Shown in pieces: positions 1 to 10,500 of a stretch of 64,000 bases of DNA (its first letter is position 1; every line of letters starts with the position of its first letter). Below the pieces are notes generated by a model. It ran no database searches and was not told the origin of the DNA. It saw only the letters and a program-made list of their open reading frames with translations. Where the stretch lies: assembly GCA_947496145.1 (NCBI GenBank), contig CANMBS010000017.1, positions 1-64,000 of the forward strand, read 5' to 3'. Made by a program: the position numbers and the translations under genes. The DNA comes from an uncultured Pseudovibrio sp. GTDB lineage: Bacteria; Pseudomonadota; Alphaproteobacteria; Rhizobiales; Stappiaceae.

Positions 1-239
1 GGGATGCCATTTGGAAGAGTAAGAAACTGGTGCAACCAGTCGTGCTTACAATGACCGTAATCGGCGATATCCTCATAGCTTTCAGCACCGGCCAGCACTG
101 CGCACACCGAAATCGCTAGAATATCCCCCAATAGATGTTCCGTTTTGCACACTTGGCGGGGATCGTTAATTTGCCCGAAGCTTTCCAGTAGGTTCTTGAA
201 AATAACAGCATCCCCCCGTTTTAAGAGAGATCGTCTAAC
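1..239 (-). mobile_element. ISAs1-family transposase, N-terminal fragment at window edge
   Basis: The minus strand has an open frame entering from the left edge. It encodes the N-terminal region typical of ISAs1-family (DDE) transposases: a NDPRQ segment, then HLLGDILAISVCAVLAGAES, EDIADYG and DWLHQFLTLPNGIP. The frame opens right after a stop near position 240 and has no ATG, GTG or TTG before the conserved part. The nearest ATG (about 211) is in another frame. The element may therefore be decayed, frameshifted, or use an unusual start. The catalytic DDE part lies outside the window. It sits against a truncated kinase gene, so it is probably the insertion that broke that gene. I could not define its terminal inverted repeat or target duplication. 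Confidence 0.75.
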
Positions 240-274
240 CTATTGGATTAATGTTGTGAATCCTAAATCCGGTT

Positions 275-367
275 TCATGCGTTAGCCGTGGTAAACACCC
301 CCCAGACGATAAAAAGCAGAGGGAGAAGCAGTATCAGGATACGGCTGCGGATGGACGAAAGTTTCAT
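275..367 (-). pseudogene. Truncated sensor histidine kinase (30-codon stub)
   Basis: The ATG of this frame overlaps the stop of the response regulator gene (ATGA), the usual arrangement of a translationally coupled kinase. It encodes a short basic start (MKLSSIRSRIL) and one hydrophobic membrane segment (LLLPLLFIVWGVFTT), as at the N-terminus of QseC/TctE-type kinases. It then stops after 30 residues. The sequence beyond leads into an ISAs1-type transposase fragment. No HAMP, phosphoacceptor or ATPase part remains here. The inference is that an IS insertion truncated the kinase. Whether the rest survives beyond the element cannot be seen. Confidence 0.75.
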
Positions 368-1032
368 GAGCTAAAGTCCTCATCCACGATATACCCGACA
401 CCGCGAATAGTGCGGATCAGTTTTGGCGTTGTCTTGCGACGGATTTGAGAGACATACACTTCTAAAACGTTGCTTTCTGCATTCTCTTCCCAGCCATACA
501 GCTTTTCCATCAGGTCAGACTTGGAAACAACACGTCCCCGGCGTTCCAGCAGGATTGTAAGCAGACGAAAGGCAAGCGGCTGCAACACCACATCATTGCC
601 GTCGTAAGAGGCTTTTTTCTGATCCAGATCCAGAACCAGACCTTCATACTCTAACAACATGCGTGTACGCCCGGCAGAGCGGCGCACCAGAGCGCGGCAA
701 CGTGCCAGCAACTCATCCATATCAAACGGTTTGGTCAGATAATCATCAGCGCCAAGATTAAGGCCATCAATTCGATTTTTCGTTGTCTCTCGTGCAGACA
801 GGATCAGGATCGGAACATCAGCCTTGTCACCGCGCACCGCCTTTAAAAACTCCAGTCCGTCCTGTCCCGGCAACCCAAGGTCCAGAATGGCAAGGTCAAA
901 CTCCCCGGTGCGCAAGGCGTCTTTTGCCAGTAATCCATCCTCGACCCAATCCACCCTGTATTCATGACGTTCCAGAAAAGCCTTGATCGCGTCAGCAATC
1001 AACTGCTCATCCTCAACCAGCAAAACCCGCAT
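364..1032 (-). CDS. OmpR/PhoB-family response regulator
   Basis: A 222-residue two-component regulator. The receiver domain (about 1-115) shows the acidic pair E8/D9, phosphoacceptor D51 in LAILDLGLPG and K101 in LTKPFD. A winged-helix DNA-binding domain (about 125-220) ends with a VYVSQIRRKT...IRTIRGVGYIVD pattern. I start at the ATG at 1032 (MRVLLVEDE), with a purine-rich GGCGGAAAG before it. The open frame extends 25 codons upstream, but that part does not look like protein of this family. The closest family is QseB/TctD. Its kinase partner begins with an ATGA overlap but is broken, so this regulator may be orphaned, or phosphorylated by another kinase or small phosphodonors. Confidence 0.93.
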   Translation of the reverse strand: MRVLLVEDEQLIADAIKAFLERHEYRVDWVEDGLLAKDALRTGEFDLAILDLGLPGQDGLEFLKAVRGDKADVPILILSARETTKNRIDGLNLGADDYLTKPFDMDELLARCRALVRRSAGRTRMLLEYEGLVLDLDQKKASYDGNDVVLQPLAFRLLTILLERRGRVVSKSDLMEKLYGWEENAESNVLEVYVSQIRRKTTPKLIRTIRGVGYIVDEDFSS

Positions 1033-1185
1033 ATTTTCTTTCCGCCTGGACGCTATAGGCAGCACTGCACTCACTTTAACGTGCAACACTCTAACTTTTT
1101 CTGGCAAGCAGAAAACATAAAGCTGAATCGTGTCTGAAGCCAGTTTTGAAAACTGAAAACCCGGTACACAAGCAATACCCGCAGA

Positions 1186-2823
1186 TTAAAGGCTATTGGT
1201 GTCCTCACCGGAAAGGTGTTCTTCCAACTCCCGCTCTTCATAATACCCGATCAGAATACCGGCTTTCGCAGCACTTTGATCAGAATATGAAAGGATGTCT
1301 TCGTCCGATGTTGTTACACGCTGGCGTGGTTTGCGTGCCCATTCAAATACATGGTCCTGCATTGTGGCGCTCACCGCGTTATAAGCCGGATCTGCGCCAA
1401 GGTCGGTAAGCTCCTGCGGATCATTCTCAAGGTCAAACAGCATAGGCCGGTCTCCCTCGCTGTAAACGAACTTCCACCTTGAACTAACGGCCATAATCAG
1501 TCGGCACTGCGAAGGCTCTCGCCCTAAAGCCTCCCGGGCAGGCGACATGCTGTAATCATATTCAGAAATCGCAACCTCCCGCCAATCCTGAGCGATTTTT
1601 CCGTTCAGGATCGGGAGCAAGGAACGGCCATCTAACTGATGAGGCACAGCTTTGCCGCCCAGAGCTTGTAAAAAGGTCGGCACCAGATCAATTGTCTCAA
1701 CCAAGGCATCACTTTGACACCCGCGCCCGCTGTCAGCAACATCACTCGGATCATAAATAATAAGCGGCACGCGCACCGACTGGTCGTGGAACAGTTCCTT
1801 TTCGCCCAGCCAGTGATCTCCCAGATAATCACCATGATCGGACGTAAACACGATCATGGTGGTCTCCATCAGTTCGCGTTCTTTCAGAAAAGCAAACAAC
1901 ACGCCCATCTGATCATCGATCTGCTTGATAAGCCCCATATAAGCAGGCATCACCGCATTGCGCACTTCCTTCCGCGCAAAGGCGGTTGAAACCCGCGCCT
2001 TCATAAACTGCTCGTAGACCGGGTGAGGATTTTCCTTTTCGGCCTCGCTGCGTACAACCGGAAGCCATGTGTCAGGGCCATACATATTGTGATAGGGAGC
2101 AGGCACAATATAAGGCCAGTGCGGTTTGATATAGGAAAGGTGACAAAGCCATGGCCGGTCATCTGGGCCTCTGCCATCAACAAACTCCATGAACCTGCGG
2201 GTCAGATATGGGGTCTCACTGTCTTCCTCAGCAATTTTTGCAGGACGGTCAGAATACTTCAAAAACCAGCCCAGCCCGCTTTCCTCTTCACGTGTCACCT
2301 CCACACCATTGGCGCGGGTGTTCCATGGGTTCTTATCCTCATAGCCTTTGGCATGAAGGTATTCATTATAAACCGGATTTGCAGCGTAGGGGCCATCTGG
2401 ATGTAGTCCGTCGTCCCGCTCATAAACGTCGAACCCGCATTCGGCAACACGAGCACCAATCACACTGTCTGGCGCGATGCCTAAGCGTTCCATACCAGCT
2501 TCATCAGCTTTCATGTGGGTTTTGCCAATCAGCACCGTGTCCACACCGAGCGGGCGCAGATGATCTCCAAGGGTCATCTCTCCAACACGCAAGGGAAAGT
2601 TGTTCCACGACGATCCATGAGATTGCACATAGCGGCCCGTGTAAAAACTCATCCGGCTCGGCCCACAGATGGGAGATTGCACATACGCCCGGTTAAAGCG
2701 CACACCCTGACTTGCCAGCCAGTCAATGTTTGGGGTCTTTAAGTGTGGATGCCCATAGCAGGAAAGGTAATCCCAGCGCAGCTGGTCGCACATGATAAAG
2801 AGAATGTTCTTGACCGTTCCCAT
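1186..2823 (-). CDS. Sulfatase / phosphonate monoester hydrolase family enzyme
   Basis: A 545-residue member of the alkaline phosphatase superfamily. The N-terminal metal ligand region is NILFIMCDQ. The C-x-P-S-R signature (ICGPSRMSFYTGR, Cys at residue 53 from this start) is where the cysteine is converted to formylglycine, and further metal ligands lie in FTSDHGDYLGDH. The overall order (HWPYIVPAPYH; DDQMGVLFAFL; HDQSVRVPLIIYD; FDLENDPQE near the end) resembles the phosphonate monoester hydrolase/phosphodiesterase group as much as choline or aryl sulfatases, so the substrate is open. It needs a formylglycine-generating enzyme or anaerobic maturase, not present here. I see no signal peptide. 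The start at 2823 follows GGGGAGC; an in-frame TTG lies 7 codons upstream. Confidence 0.9.
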   Translation of the reverse strand: MGTVKNILFIMCDQLRWDYLSCYGHPHLKTPNIDWLASQGVRFNRAYVQSPICGPSRMSFYTGRYVQSHGSSWNNFPLRVGEMTLGDHLRPLGVDTVLIGKTHMKADEAGMERLGIAPDSVIGARVAECGFDVYERDDGLHPDGPYAANPVYNEYLHAKGYEDKNPWNTRANGVEVTREEESGLGWFLKYSDRPAKIAEEDSETPYLTRRFMEFVDGRGPDDRPWLCHLSYIKPHWPYIVPAPYHNMYGPDTWLPVVRSEAEKENPHPVYEQFMKARVSTAFARKEVRNAVMPAYMGLIKQIDDQMGVLFAFLKERELMETTMIVFTSDHGDYLGDHWLGEKELFHDQSVRVPLIIYDPSDVADSGRGCQSDALVETIDLVPTFLQALGGKAVPHQLDGRSLLPILNGKIAQDWREVAISEYDYSMSPAREALGREPSQCRLIMAVSSRWKFVYSEGDRPMLFDLENDPQELTDLGADPAYNAVSATMQDHVFEWARKPRQRVTTSDEDILSYSDQSAAKAGILIGYYEERELEEHLSGEDTNSL

Positions 2824-2907
2824 AAAAGCTCCCCACTGAAACAAGAGAGTACTATAGCGCTTTAGAGGCGGTCATCCTGATAGACCTTCGGCTGATAGCA
2901 AGCGGGC

Positions 2908-3435
2908 CTAGTAGCTTCCGTAACGCGCCAGCTGGGAGAAACTGGAAAGAATCTCCTCAACATTTTCTTCTACTGAGTTCTGAAAGGTATCAAGCACAAG
3001 CCGGTGCTTTTTCCATTTCTCAAATCGCCGCCGCTTCACAGCATCCCAGCAGGGCAGGGACAAAGCTGGAATGTCATTGCGCCGTGTCTCAACACGCCTG
3101 CGGTGCTCAGCCTCATCAGAGCAGATTACTTCGATGTTTAAAGCCTTGACCTTCGCACCCAGAGCAGCTTCCAGCCAGATATTGCGGGTTATCTCAATCG
3201 GATTTACCGCATCGGCAATCACATTATTTCCGAGAAGAAGATTATCCTTCGCAATCGCAGCCCCGGAAACGTATCCGGCATCTTCCGGCGGTGATATGGC
3301 AAGCACGGAAGTTTTAAGCGCCGCTTCAACCGAGTCGATGCGCAAATGAACTGCCTGCAATCGCGGCGCAAGGGCTTTTGCCAGTGTTGTCTTTCCAACG
3401 CCGGGCAGCCCTGAAAATACGAATAAGATAGCCAT
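2908..3435 (-). CDS. Small P-loop kinase-like ATPase (AAA_33 type)
   Basis: A 175-residue protein opening with a beta strand and Walker A (FVFSGLPGVGKTTLAKALA). It continues like zeta-toxin/gluconate-kinase-type small-molecule kinases: HLRIDSVEAAL near residue 40, a VIADAVNPIEITRNIW segment matching the walker-B/substrate region, and a charged lid (EAEHRRRVETRR). The longer frame adds 29 residues, but the ATG at 3435 directly before the P-loop is the natural start. Such proteins phosphorylate small metabolites or, in resistance enzymes, aminoglycosides or chloramphenicol. The substrate cannot be told. It lies 84 bp upstream of the sulfatase on the same strand and may be co-transcribed with it. 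Confidence 0.8.
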   Translation of the reverse strand: MAILFVFSGLPGVGKTTLAKALAPRLQAVHLRIDSVEAALKTSVLAISPPEDAGYVSGAAIAKDNLLLGNNVIADAVNPIEITRNIWLEAALGAKVKALNIEVICSDEAEHRRRVETRRNDIPALSLPCWDAVKRRRFEKWKKHRLVLDTFQNSVEENVEEILSSFSQLARYGSY

Positions 3436-3820
3436 CAGACGCACGTAACACCTGAAGGTTTTATGAAGCTGAATTTGTAACCTTAGGTAGCGTAGAAAAA
3501 ATGCAATTCCGCGCAGTTTCAACGCAAAACATTAAAATACCCGCTGATCATTATTCATTTCACAAAATCAAAGGGATACATGAGACGCTCAGTCAGTGAA
3601 AAGTCGCTTGAAAAACAAAACCGCGCAAATTTGTGAATTAATTTTTCGGGATAATCACTGAAATGCTTTCACTTGATTCTGTGAACCGTTAATTCCCGCA
3701 AATTGCCGGAAACAGTAGTCCCATGTTCCCCTGATCTCACGGGCAGGCTCCCCGATCATGTGAAAACCGCGTCATCTGAAAACCAGCGTGCAAAGAGCAC
3801 CGCCCGTGGGAACTTGAACT
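3436..3820. other. AT-rich divergent intergenic region before the giant-protein genes
   Basis: This 385-bp stretch separates the leftward P-loop gene from the rightward giant-protein genes, so it should hold promoters for both. It is visibly more AT-rich than its flanks, especially around 3600-3700. I could not fix a convincing -35/-10 pair or operator, and I see no credible small gene or RNA. Confidence 0.5.
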
Positions 3821-6800
3821 ATGGAATTCACACAGCAGCGCTTCAAAAGCCTCTATCTGGCCTCAAACTCCAACGATAACGCAGGCGGATTTGCCTATGT
3901 GCTCAGCCGCTCAGCTGGTTTGAGAACCAATCTTCCCTCTAAGATATCGCTTAGGGAAGCGCTTACAGATCAATCCTTTAAAGGTTCATTTGTGTATTGT
4001 CCTGACCCGCTTGACTTTAATGCTAAAGCAGACGGGCAACAGACATTCGTCACAGGGTTCCATAAATATCTGGAGAGCATGAGTGCGCCACGTGGCTTCA
4101 TGTGGCTTCCAACCTCAGCAACGCCCCTGCCAGTTCCCACGCACTACGAAAAGCAGCGCCCGGCGTTCTTTTCTATCAACTCTGCGGGGACTGAAACCAC
4201 CAGTTACCTGTCATATTTGCTGGCCCCGGAACTCACCATAGAGTTCTACTCGGGTGCATACATAAAGGTGGATGAACACGAGGAAAATCTGGTTCTTTCA
4301 CAGGCAGCCATTCAACTTGGCGGTTACCTGAGCCCGGATACAGGCTCCGTCAGTCAGGCAGATATCCCCTGCATTGGCCCAAACAGAGGAGCTCTTGTTT
4401 TTGATGCAGACTTTGAACGCTCTGCCCTGCATCAGCAATGGAACCTTGGATTTCAATGGGTTGCAAAAGACAGCTCAACGAAAACAGGCGTTAATGGCCA
4501 GCGCTTCGCTCTTGGAACGGATGCAGACAGCTCCAGAAATCCCCTGCCAATGACCTTAGTTGTTGATGTCACGGATGTGTTCAATCAGTACCCAATCCAC
4601 AACCGAACCAACCAGAACCGCTGCGCATTTTACTTTCGCGAAGAGAAAGAGCATGGTCTTGGATCACCTCTGAAAAGCTACTACCGTACCAGCTACGGTG
4701 CTGCGGTTACCTTACATCCAGTACCGGAAACACACTATTCTTCAACAGGTTATCCGGCAGCTATCCTGCTGACGCCAAGCTATGAAGGTCCATCTTCCCT
4801 GCATAGCTTTATTGCAAGTCCCGCAGGGGACTTTTTGATCAACGCACCAGCCGGACAAGGAGAAGAAAAGGCGCGCTTCATGTGCGGTTTGGGAGCAACC
4901 GAGTTTCTCCAAACCCCTGTTGTTGAACAAGAAACCATCGAAGACGGTGCAATACTGCGGTTCATACCAGACCAACCCGCCTATGCTCCTGTCTTCCCGC
5001 TTCCGCTGTCTTCGCCCACAGGCACGCCACCCCCTAAAGGAGCACCGCTAAAGGATACCTATAAAACCTCTTATGTGCAGGTCCTCGCAGGAGAGCAGGG
5101 GGATGAAAGCACCTCAACCCCAGTGGGTTACGTTGCTCAGCCCCACGGAAGTGCGCTTCATGGATATGACGATGAAATATGGAAGGAAAACAAAGCACTA
5201 CTGGGAACGGTAAGCCCTTCATACACATTGCCGCCCATGGGTACGGACAGCTTCCCCATGTTCCCCTATAGCGGCGCAGATGAGCAATCCGGCAATTACA
5301 ACCAGTGCGACATTGCCTTGTTTGAGAAAAGCATCATCGCCCCAACACGCCGAAAGGTGATCGCAGAGCTGACACAGGGCGCTGCTGATCCCAGAGAAGC
5401 AACCACAAGCACAGGCGGAGCAACATTGACCACGCCGCTTGGAGTCATCGCCACACTGGAATCTCCGCAGGATGCAAGCCACTGGAAAGAAGTAAAAATT
5501 GCTCAGATCAACACGCCCTCCAGCTCGAAATTTGCATTTAAAAAACTCTCACCAAAGCTGATTGAAGCCTTTCAAACCAACCAGCTCTTCCTCGTTGCTG
5601 CCAATGCAAAACAACTGGGAGATGCCGGAAGCACCTTCTTAAACATGCTGGATATAGAGAACTGGCAGATTGAAGCAGATGTTGGCAACTCACCCGATTT
5701 CGGCGATTACGCGAACATCATGATAATCAAAGGCATCCGAGGCCCGCTTTATGATCCGGCTGGACAGCCCGAAGATAACCTGATCTCCAATCCGCAAAAG
5801 TGGGCGCAAAAAGAGACCTTCGCAGCGCCAACAACCAAAGACGTGTCTACCGCAGATCCTGCGCAAATGATCAACCTCTCTCAGTGGCTACAGGATTACT
5901 TCGAGGCCGCCTACAAAAACACAGCGACCGAATACTTTTCAAGTTTCAATCAGTTAGCCAGCGATCCCAACTGGACCGGGGTCTTAATTCTGCGGGCACG
6001 GATTAAATCTCCCCCTGAGCAACTGGCAGGCATTGTTGCTGGCGTTCGCGATCCGTCGCGATTTTATGCCCATCACCTTGCCATTCGTATCAACCAGATT
6101 AAGGCCAGCACTGGCGGAGAGCCGATTTCCATAAAAAAACAAAGCTCTGTCTATGGATTGATCTACTACGAAGATGAAGACCTGATCCCGGTAAAGGGGG
6201 ACGCTGCTCCGCAGCCCGTCGTTCCATCTGCAACGCGCACCTATGATTTTATTCTGCTCTCTCTCAAAGTGCTTTTTGAAAACTCAGCAATTAAGAAATT
6301 CTCATCTTATGCGCAGCTCTCAATCACCCAGCTTTTCGAAAGCGGTGTAACCAAATCGATCCCTGTGGTGCCAGCCGGACAAAAGGCACCCACTGGAAGC
6401 CAGTATAAGTCGCTGATAATGAAAGCAAGTTATCAGGACAACAACGGGCATCCGTCTTACACCATGGCCGCTCCGGAGCCTTACCGCCTCTCCGTTGACA
6501 ATAACATCTTAACGGAGGTCGATTTCACGTCCGCAACCATGAACACACTCACAAACAGCTCGGATAAAGAGGACACACAGAAAGAACCCCTTGTTCGCTT
6601 TGCGCTTTCTGGTTTCCTCAACTTTGCCGTGCTCAATGGGGGTAAGTCCGGGAAGATCGATTTATTCTCCTATGGAACCACCTCGGACAACCAGAACAGC
6701 TTAGCCGGATTGGCCTATTCCAACCTTGGCTTACAGATGTCGTTCACAAGTTCGGCTCCCTATCAGACCCAGAAAATCATATGGGATACAACCCAGCTCT

Positions 6801-7420
6801 CACTGGATAGCAAGAACAGCAGTCCGCGCGAAGGTAGCCTGATCGCCACTATGCCGTTGCAGTTAAAAGGTTTTGTCAGCTCGCAAGTGACTGGAAAGGC
6901 CCCAAAAAGCCTTGGTTATCTTGATGTGGCAACCAACGCACCTCAGCAAGGGATTTCTGAAAGCTGGAACGCCCTGAAGTTTGAAGTCAATCTGGGCACG
7001 GCAGGTGATCTTGCCGGAAAACTGGACCTTAACGCAGATTTGCTGCTTGCCTGGTCGCCAGAGTCAAACGGGTCCGAGTATAAATCTCAAAGCTTCATTC
7101 ATATGCCCGGCACCTCCGGCAGCGCATCGCTCATCAGCCTGCAAAACGTACTCTCCATGTCTTACGGACCGATCCAGTTGCTTTACACGGTAAACCCCAA
7201 TGCAAAATCGCAAGGCGAGGCAGCCACATCAAGTAAGCAATACATGTTTGTGCTCAATGAGATAGCAATCAAGTTTCTGGGTATGGCGAAAATCCCGCCG
7301 AGTGGAGCAACCTCGTTCTATTTGTTCTCAAGCCCGGATGAAGGAACGGGCAGCTCCGATAAAACTACGGGCCTTGCCTGGTATGGGGTCTACAACAACG
7401 AAGACTGCAAAGAAAACTAA
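3821..7420 (+). CDS. Large beta-rich protein of unknown function (1199 aa)
   Basis: I do not recognise a family. There is no signal peptide, no transmembrane segment and no catalytic motif that I can name. The sequence is soluble-looking, rich in Ser, Thr, Asn, Gln, Pro and aromatic residues, and appears mainly beta, with alternating hydrophobic strands in the last third (for example RFALSGFLNFAVLNG, GLQMSFTSS, LKFEVNLGTAGDLAGKLDL). Proline- and glycine-rich linkers (TPPPKGAPLK; SSPTG) suggest several domains. The style closely matches the 3955-aa protein encoded 98 bp downstream on the same strand, so the two probably act together. The start is the first ATG after a weak GGGAAC. The gene is intact over 3.6 kb, which argues for function. 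Confidence 0.85.
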   Translation: MEFTQQRFKSLYLASNSNDNAGGFAYVLSRSAGLRTNLPSKISLREALTDQSFKGSFVYCPDPLDFNAKADGQQTFVTGFHKYLESMSAPRGFMWLPTSATPLPVPTHYEKQRPAFFSINSAGTETTSYLSYLLAPELTIEFYSGAYIKVDEHEENLVLSQAAIQLGGYLSPDTGSVSQADIPCIGPNRGALVFDADFERSALHQQWNLGFQWVAKDSSTKTGVNGQRFALGTDADSSRNPLPMTLVVDVTDVFNQYPIHNRTNQNRCAFYFREEKEHGLGSPLKSYYRTSYGAAVTLHPVPETHYSSTGYPAAILLTPSYEGPSSLHSFIASPAGDFLINAPAGQGEEKARFMCGLGATEFLQTPVVEQETIEDGAILRFIPDQPAYAPVFPLPLSSPTGTPPPKGAPLKDTYKTSYVQVLAGEQGDESTSTPVGYVAQPHGSALHGYDDEIWKENKALLGTVSPSYTLPPMGTDSFPMFPYSGADEQSGNYNQCDIALFEKSIIAPTRRKVIAELTQGAADPREATTSTGGATLTTPLGVIATLESPQDASHWKEVKIAQINTPSSSKFAFKKLSPKLIEAFQTNQLFLVAANAKQLGDAGSTFLNMLDIENWQIEADVGNSPDFGDYANIMIIKGIRGPLYDPAGQPEDNLISNPQKWAQKETFAAPTTKDVSTADPAQMINLSQWLQDYFEAAYKNTATEYFSSFNQLASDPNWTGVLILRARIKSPPEQLAGIVAGVRDPSRFYAHHLAIRINQIKASTGGEPISIKKQSSVYGLIYYEDEDLIPVKGDAAPQPVVPSATRTYDFILLSLKVLFENSAIKKFSSYAQLSITQLFESGVTKSIPVVPAGQKAPTGSQYKSLIMKASYQDNNGHPSYTMAAPEPYRLSVDNNILTEVDFTSATMNTLTNSSDKEDTQKEPLVRFALSGFLNFAVLNGGKSGKIDLFSYGTTSDNQNSLAGLAYSNLGLQMSFTSSAPYQTQKIIWDTTQLSLDSKNSSPREGSLIATMPLQLKGFVSSQVTGKAPKSLGYLDVATNAPQQGISESWNALKFEVNLGTAGDLAGKLDLNADLLLAWSPESNGSEYKSQSFIHMPGTSGSASLISLQNVLSMSYGPIQLLYTVNPNAKSQGEAATSSKQYMFVLNEIAIKFLGMAKIPPSGATSFYLFSSPDEGTGSSDKTTGLAWYGVYNNEDCKEN

Positions 7421-7518
7421 CAGAGCCGCCCAGTCTCCCAACAGTAATGCGTGTAAACACAATGACTTAAGGTTCACGCCTTGAGTGTCTCTCAATCAGT
7501 CAGCACCGGTGCAGGAAG

Positions 7519-10500
7519 ATGAACGAGCACAGTCCAGTCGAACCCTTCGAACGTGTTATGCTGCCAGATGAAGAAAGTCTGTCCACGCAGCTGGCTTCTC
7601 TGATAGAGAACTTTGCTTCCGTCGCCTCTGACTTAAATGAGAGCCTGTCCAGTGGCATCATACACCGCCTGACAGGTCTGCTGACCAGTAAGAAACTGCG
7701 CTACTTCGTCTATCCTGATAAGAGAGCTGCAAGCACAGCAAACACGATCAACCTTCTCAAGCAGATGATTGCTCTCGGCTTTAAGAGTGATGTGGAGCTG
7801 ATTTACGACAATGCGCAGGGCACTGCACTAAAGGAACTGGAGCAGCTTCTGCCCGGTTTCAGCTCTGAAACAAAAGCACCTTACACGCTGGATGGTGTCA
7901 CCATCACATTCTTTGCCTATCAGGAAACCACGGTAGGAGACACCACCCATCGCATGACACCGGGTCTGTCAGGCCAGATGCCGCTTTGCTTGTGTGGCGG
8001 CGGAGACATACCCAATATAGACAGTGGCAGTATCGTCAGCGCTGTTAAGTGCGATTACTTCCTGCTGCTTCAGCCCTATCTCTGGACAGCTGAGAACTGT
8101 GCTAAGAATGACAAGTCGCTCTCCTGCAATTCAAAACTCATCCTTCCCGGTTTTAAACGCAGCATGAATCTGGATGATCAGGTGTTACTGCAAGGCGATC
8201 AGTTCGCCTATCGTGCATTTAAGCAAACCCCGCCAGCCAAACTAAACTGGACCAACCTGCGCAAGATACCCAAGGTCAATACAAAGGCATTGAGCGCTGC
8301 GCAAAACATCAGCACTATTTTGAAGAAAGGCTCTAAGAGCAATCTGGAGTTTTTTCCTGTTGCAGGCATTCCAGCCGCCTCAACCAGCAAAACCGCCGTG
8401 GTGGGAAGCGCTGATGGTATTGCCTTTGAGATCATCGCTGCGACCGCGCTTTTGCAAAAGCAAAAGGACTTTGCTGATCAGGCAGTTGTCATCGGCATCC
8501 TGAATGATGTTTCCTCCGCCACATGGCAAAAACTACAGGCTTATTTTCCTGTCAAAGGCAGCGCGGCAAACCAAAGCGCAACGGTAAATCAGCTCACAAA
8601 AAATGTGCAGGGCTATTGTCAGAGTCAGAAAATTTTCCGCAATACATCTGGCAGCGGGGCCGGGATTTACCTGAATAAAGATCTTTCCGGCAAAAAGGGC
8701 GCTGCATTTTTAAGCAAGCTCAAGCCCGGTGCAATCGTCGTCACCAGCCTTGCAGACCTGCCGCCAGATGCCGTCGACTTTATGTACGCCTCCGCCACGC
8801 TGCCGAGTGTTTATGAAGGCACCCCAAACGCCAATCTGGCGGTTAATCTGGGCAAACCTTTCTTTAAACTGGGTAACTTCACCAGCAATCCTTATCCCAG
8901 CACCTTCGGCAATGGGACAGGTAAAGCCGCCAGCAGCTCAACCCCGACAACTGCTAAGCTCCTCGACCTTTCAAAGAACGCTATCGCACTCGGTCTGAAT
9001 GCCTTTGAACAAGGGTATCGCGCTTCCATGCCGCCCAATGAGCTGGCGCAGGCAATGCAAGATGCGACCAGCCATTATACGAGCGGGCAGGGCGAGTACT
9101 ATCACTACTTCAACGGCCTGAGTAAGTATTACAGTGCCGCGCAAAACGATAAGCTCTTGCAGGCACTTGGCTTTGTCGCCGCACAGTTTGCCCTTGTTTC
9201 CATCGCAAGCGGGCTGCAAGGGGGGATTTTTTCAAACCTTTCAGAGCTTTACAAAACCCTCGGTGACAATGCCAAAAAGGGAAAGGGCAAACTTGCGCTC
9301 ATCCCGACCATTTTAAAAGACGGACCCTTTCACTCTTACTTGCAAACCATATTGGGAACCAACAGCTTAACACTCGGCTCTTCCAAAGATAGCGTGACCA
9401 TCCGCCGTGTGCCCGCCAGCGGAAGCAAAATCAGCAAAGTCATTGCTGAGGGTAAAACCTCTGACTTTCTGGGCACTGAATTAGATGTCACTCTTACAGT
9501 CACAGCCGGGGTAAGTGCGGGAAAAAACAAAGGCAACAACTACACGCTTCGTTTGGATGTGGCACTGGAAAAACTCTCACTGCCGGGTGCCCCTTGGTTT
9601 TCACTGGAAGACACCAGCCTGTTTGCGCAGTTTTCCAGCAACGGGGCACGGCTTACTGGCGGCGTGCAAACCAAGCTTGAGCTGGGGGAAAAATCCATTC
9701 CCTTCCACATGAACTTTCCAAGCTCTGCCAGTGGTAAAATGGTTGTGCAGGGCCTGTTTGACAGCGAAGCAACCCCAACGCTCAACTCTGTTTTCACGCT
9801 GATTGGCGGAATGAACTTTGCCAGTTCCATTCCTTCAGAATTCGCAGACCTTCAGGAACTGAGCGTCGATGGATTGCGGTTCAATTATGACTTTACTGGC
9901 AAAATGATAGAGAGCTTTCAGATTTCATTGAAAGATGACAAACAATGGAACTTGTTTGGCAAGCTCACCCTTGAAAACCTAGCTTTTGAGATCACCGCGT
10001 CCCAGCCCACGGGAAGCCGTAAAATCAGTTGGGTTGCGCAAACGGATGTGCAGATCGGCAGTGGGGAGAACCCGCCTCGCATAGACGTTTCCGCCACTTA
10101 TCCGCAAACCACAGTTACGGCAACACTGGACCCTGATGGTGGTGACCTGCCAGTTTCCGACCTTGTTGACGCTCTGCTGCCAGATGGCTATCACCTTGAT
10201 GTAGATGCAGATATCGCCAATCTTTCTCTGGAGTTCTCGCCAGCGCAAAAGACTGGCAATCAAACCTTTTCTGTCAAAGCTGGCATCAATCTCGACAACT
10301 GGAAGATTTCGCTTCCCCCAGCCGATTTTGAACTTACGGACATTTATCTGGATGTGAAAGGTACCGGAACAGATGCCGTTGGGTCCATCAGCGCTTCAAC
10401 CAGCCTGTTTGCTGGCATGCCTGATATGACGGCTGTGCCGGTTGATGTCACCGCTACATTCGACACAAAGAACCATCTGTGGAGCTTTACAGGCCAGCAG

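Noticed and set aside
9979-10263. Antisense open frames within the giant gene
   Set aside because: Many such frames occur opposite the giant gene; none has a family signature, and they follow from its codon use.
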